Assembly: GCF_030549615.1 (NCBI RefSeq)
Contig: NZ_CP130832.1
Coordinates: forward strand, 1,488,001-1,552,000
From: Stenotrophomonas sp. 610A2
GTDB taxonomy: Bacteria > Pseudomonadota > Gammaproteobacteria > Xanthomonadales > Xanthomonadaceae
DNA length: 64,000 nucleotides
Reading direction: 5' to 3'
In this document: piece by piece, positions 62,080 through 64,000 of the stretch
How positions within the stretch are numbered: the stretch's first letter is position 1
Layout: every line of letters starts with the position of its first letter
The notes under the pieces: model-generated
The model's database searches: none
Told to the model about the DNA's origin: nothing
What the model saw: the letters and a program-made list of their open reading frames with translations, nothing else
Program-made: the position numbers and the translations under genes

Positions 62080-63693
62080 ATGGTAGTTCAAAGCGCAGCC
62101 GCGTCAAGCGGTAACGTTGTTTCTTTTCCGGGCAATTCCAACGTTCGATACGACATGTTGGGCCCATATCAGGAGGCCGCACCGGAATTTCGATACGCCT
62201 ACGAGATCTTGAAGAGGGAGATCCCCCAAGGCGTGGATGCTGCTGGCGTCCCTCTGGAGATGGACAGGCTTGGAAACATTGCCTTGGGTGAGGTGAGCGA
62301 GAACGGGGATATCGACACTTCTGTCTACCGTTGGCTTGAAGATCCCAGGGGTAGCCGCTGGCAGATCCAATCCCATAAGGAACTTCGCGCAGACGCCATG
62401 CAATGGCTGGCTCGATACGCGCAAGAAGACATTTCAGGTTCTCGACCAGACTCCTGCATTCGCGTGCTTACTGATTTGATGGTGGGTCAGGGACGGTTCC
62501 TTGTCCGCAAGCAAGGATTGAACCTTGTGCCATTCCGAAACGCCTACTTGATCATTGAGGGCGACGGCACCTTGAGGGCCACCGCTCCCGACAAGTCGTT
62601 TTGCATTGACTATGTCATTCAGGCGGACCTGGACATGAGCAGGGTGGATCCGGAAACGATGATCTACACCCCATCTACTTCAAAAGAAGGGTCCTACTGG
62701 CACAACTACGTCAACTCCGCCTTCATTGACCAAGACGTCCATGACTACTCGCAAGAAGCGCTTTCGACGGTCTTGCTCTCCCAGTGCTACGAGAAGGGCA
62801 TCTTGCTCTATGGGGACGGTGAGAACGGCAAGAGTGTGATGCTGCATATCCTCCGATCGCTTGCGCCTCGCCATACCCAGTCGATCAACCTGAAACGACT
62901 TGTCAAGAACGAGTTCGGAACCGCCTCGCTGATTGGAAAGCGCGTGGCAATGATCTCTGAGATGCCCTCCCGGCTGTCCAAGGATATGCAGGATGCCTTG
63001 AAGAACATCATTTCCTGGGACCCAATGCCCGCAGAGAAGAAGGGCAAGGACGAGTTCACGTTCGTTCCTAGGGTGATTGTGATTGGTGCGACCAACCATT
63101 TCTCGGAAGTTAGCAATCACGAGCATGGCTTTTGGCGAAAGATCGAGATCATCCCCTTCATCAAGAGGGTCAGGTCAGACCAGAAGATTTTTGACCTTCA
63201 TAAGCACATCACGCAATCGCCGGAAGAGCTGGGGCAGGTCATCGACTGGCTGCTTATCGGAGCTTCCCGTCTGACCAGCCGTAAGCGCTGGCTGTCAGAC
63301 AGTGAGAAGCCGGCAGCAGTTCGCAAGTTGTCCAGGGAGCAGCGCCGGGAAACCGATAGCGTGTCGGCTTGGCTGTTCGATGTCCGGCTCGAATACAACC
63401 CTACCGCTCTCACCAAGAAGCAGTTCATCTACAACAGCTATTGCGAGCATGTGGACAGTGCAAACAAGCATCCGATCTCAGACAGCAAGTTCTGGCAGCG
63501 GATGAAAGAGGTGTTCCGCGAATTCGGGTTCGATCATGTTGGCATCCAGAAGAGCCTTGGATCAGAGCGGCCGCGTTGCGTCAATCTCGTGTTGGAGGGT
63601 GTGAAGCCGCTTGAAGAGCCCACCATTGCAGGTTCTATTCCCCAGGCCAAGCTGGACGAACATGAAGATATGCCGGATATGTTCAATGGGTAG
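62080..63693 (+). CDS. P4/D5-type DNA primase-helicase
   Basis: 537 residues from the ATG at 62080, with AAAGGA 8 bases upstream. SF3 helicase: Walker A GDGENGKS (about residues 244-251), then ISEMPSRLSKDMQDALKNII, and sensor region VIVIGATNHFSEVSNHEHGF with WRKIEIIPF. The D5_N/Pox_D5-like region precedes it. Such proteins replicate phage satellites and integrative plasmids. The TOPRIM or AEP primase part seen in P4 alpha is not evident, so it may work mainly as a helicase. Likely acts on the iterons at 61336. Confidence 0.9.
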   Translation: MVVQSAAASSGNVVSFPGNSNVRYDMLGPYQEAAPEFRYAYEILKREIPQGVDAAGVPLEMDRLGNIALGEVSENGDIDTSVYRWLEDPRGSRWQIQSHKELRADAMQWLARYAQEDISGSRPDSCIRVLTDLMVGQGRFLVRKQGLNLVPFRNAYLIIEGDGTLRATAPDKSFCIDYVIQADLDMSRVDPETMIYTPSTSKEGSYWHNYVNSAFIDQDVHDYSQEALSTVLLSQCYEKGILLYGDGENGKSVMLHILRSLAPRHTQSINLKRLVKNEFGTASLIGKRVAMISEMPSRLSKDMQDALKNIISWDPMPAEKKGKDEFTFVPRVIVIGATNHFSEVSNHEHGFWRKIEIIPFIKRVRSDQKIFDLHKHITQSPEELGQVIDWLLIGASRLTSRKRWLSDSEKPAAVRKLSREQRRETDSVSAWLFDVRLEYNPTALTKKQFIYNSYCEHVDSANKHPISDSKFWQRMKEVFREFGFDHVGIQKSLGSERPRCVNLVLEGVKPLEEPTIAGSIPQAKLDEHEDMPDMFNG

Positions 63694-63699
63694 GGGTCG

Positions 63700-63759
63700 A
63701 TGAAAGCGCTCTTCGCAAGCCTTGCGCAATCCCAGTCCTCTGCAAGCATGGATCTATGA
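63700..63759 (+). CDS. Possible 19-codon leader peptide
   Basis: ATG at 63700, with AGGGG 3 bases upstream, reads KALFASLAQSQSSASMDL and stops in TGA at 63757-63759. That stop overlaps the ATG of the next gene (ATGA). Either a translationally coupled leader or chance. Confidence 0.35.
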   Translation: MKALFASLAQSQSSASMDL

Positions 63760-64000
63760 CCAAGGATCCTCACTCACCACTCCAGATCGCTCTGATTGAA
63801 GCCATCGACCGCCTGGACGCAGGCGCCGTCCGGCAAGCTCTAAATGATGGCGCCAATCCGAACCTGGCCCACCCCTCGCTTTGGGCTGGTAAGGAAGTCC
63901 CCGCCATGGGCAGGGCACAGGCCGAGTTCGCTCACTCCCAGTGGCCCGGCAACCAGGACATCTACCAGTCGCTCATCGAGGCTGGCGCCAAGGTCAATGA
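63756..64000 (+). CDS. Ankyrin-repeat-like protein, cut by the window end
   Basis: The first 81 residues are visible and open to the window end. QIALIEAIDRLDAGAVRQAL with NDGANPNLAHPS is a consensus-like ankyrin repeat, and IYQSLIEAGAKVN begins another. It probably mediates a protein contact. As cargo of a mobile element it might be a defence or host-interaction factor, but that is only context. Confidence 0.65.
   Translation, partial: MTKDPHSPLQIALIEAIDRLDAGAVRQALNDGANPNLAHPSLWAGKEVPAMGRAQAEFAHSQWPGNQDIYQSLIEAGAKVN

Noticed and set aside
58523..63702. AGGGGTCGAT at 58523 and again at 63692 as element attachment sites
   Set aside because: Only ten bases match, the second copy lies amid element genes, and the cargo gene continues past it; the real right end is probably outside the window.
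1..64000. rRNA, tRNA or tmRNA genes
   Set aside because: Intergenic regions were scanned by eye for conserved tRNA arms and rRNA stretches; none was recognised, although a covariance search was not possible.

Overview
The window is high-GC chromosomal DNA from a Stenotrophomonas-like member of the Xanthomonadaceae. Three things point there: the protein sequences of the rpsP-rimM-trmD-rplS block and MutS; many GTAG-type (SMAG-like) palindromes built on TGCCGAGC-AT-GGCTCGGCA; and many paired GGAGCGGCGTNAGCCGCGAA repeats. No rRNA, tRNA or CRISPR array was recognised.

Positions 1-32600 are mostly ordinary chromosome. In order: a DUF819 membrane protein; cstA-ybdD; two pirins; aquaporin aqpZ; gpmA; a membrane-tethered XRE regulator; an esterase whose signal peptide is out of frame with its body; AraC and serine hydrolase genes; a roadblock protein; an AraC regulator divergent from fsr; an arsenic cluster (arsR-arsN2-arsC-acr3 divergent from arsH); SDR/LysR; a DeoR-type regulator with an MFS permease; a DUF3772/MscS channel; an M13 peptidase; and map coupled to a ParD-like gene. 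The rpsP operon follows.

Positions 33160-33602 hold an 8-bp tandem repeat and a MITE-like palindrome. Positions 33625-49157 form an N-acetylgalactosamine (GalNAc) utilisation locus. The leftward operon is agaS-agaK(ROK)-agaZ-agaR-agaA followed by an MFS sugar porter. The rightward genes encode a secreted multidomain GH31 enzyme, a TonB-dependent receptor and a Tat-exported GH109 alpha-N-acetylgalactosaminidase. The 316-bp divergent region carries many CTTTC/GAAAG boxes, the known core of AgaR operators. The inferred flow is extracellular or periplasmic release of alpha-GalNAc, outer-membrane uptake, import, phosphorylation, deacetylation and deamination/isomerisation to tagatose-6-phosphate. 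No catalytic aldolase (AgaY/KbaY) is present in the window.

Positions 49280-58484 return to the core chromosome: a MATE pump, hslR, a DUF937 protein, catalase, a WYL regulator with a glutathione S-transferase, and mutS. Two arrays of GTAG palindromes lie here.

From about 58440 to the window end is a lower-GC integrated element: a large tyrosine integrase divergent from mutS, an HTH protein, a 290-bp iteron cluster that looks like a replication origin, a small ribbon-helix-helix protein, a P4/D5-type primase-helicase and the start of an ankyrin-like gene. No virion genes are visible, so it resembles a phage satellite or integrative plasmid. It abuts the 5' end of mutS, so mutS is probably transcribed from element DNA. 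That recalls the mutL-linked islands of Streptococcus pyogenes that switch mismatch repair.
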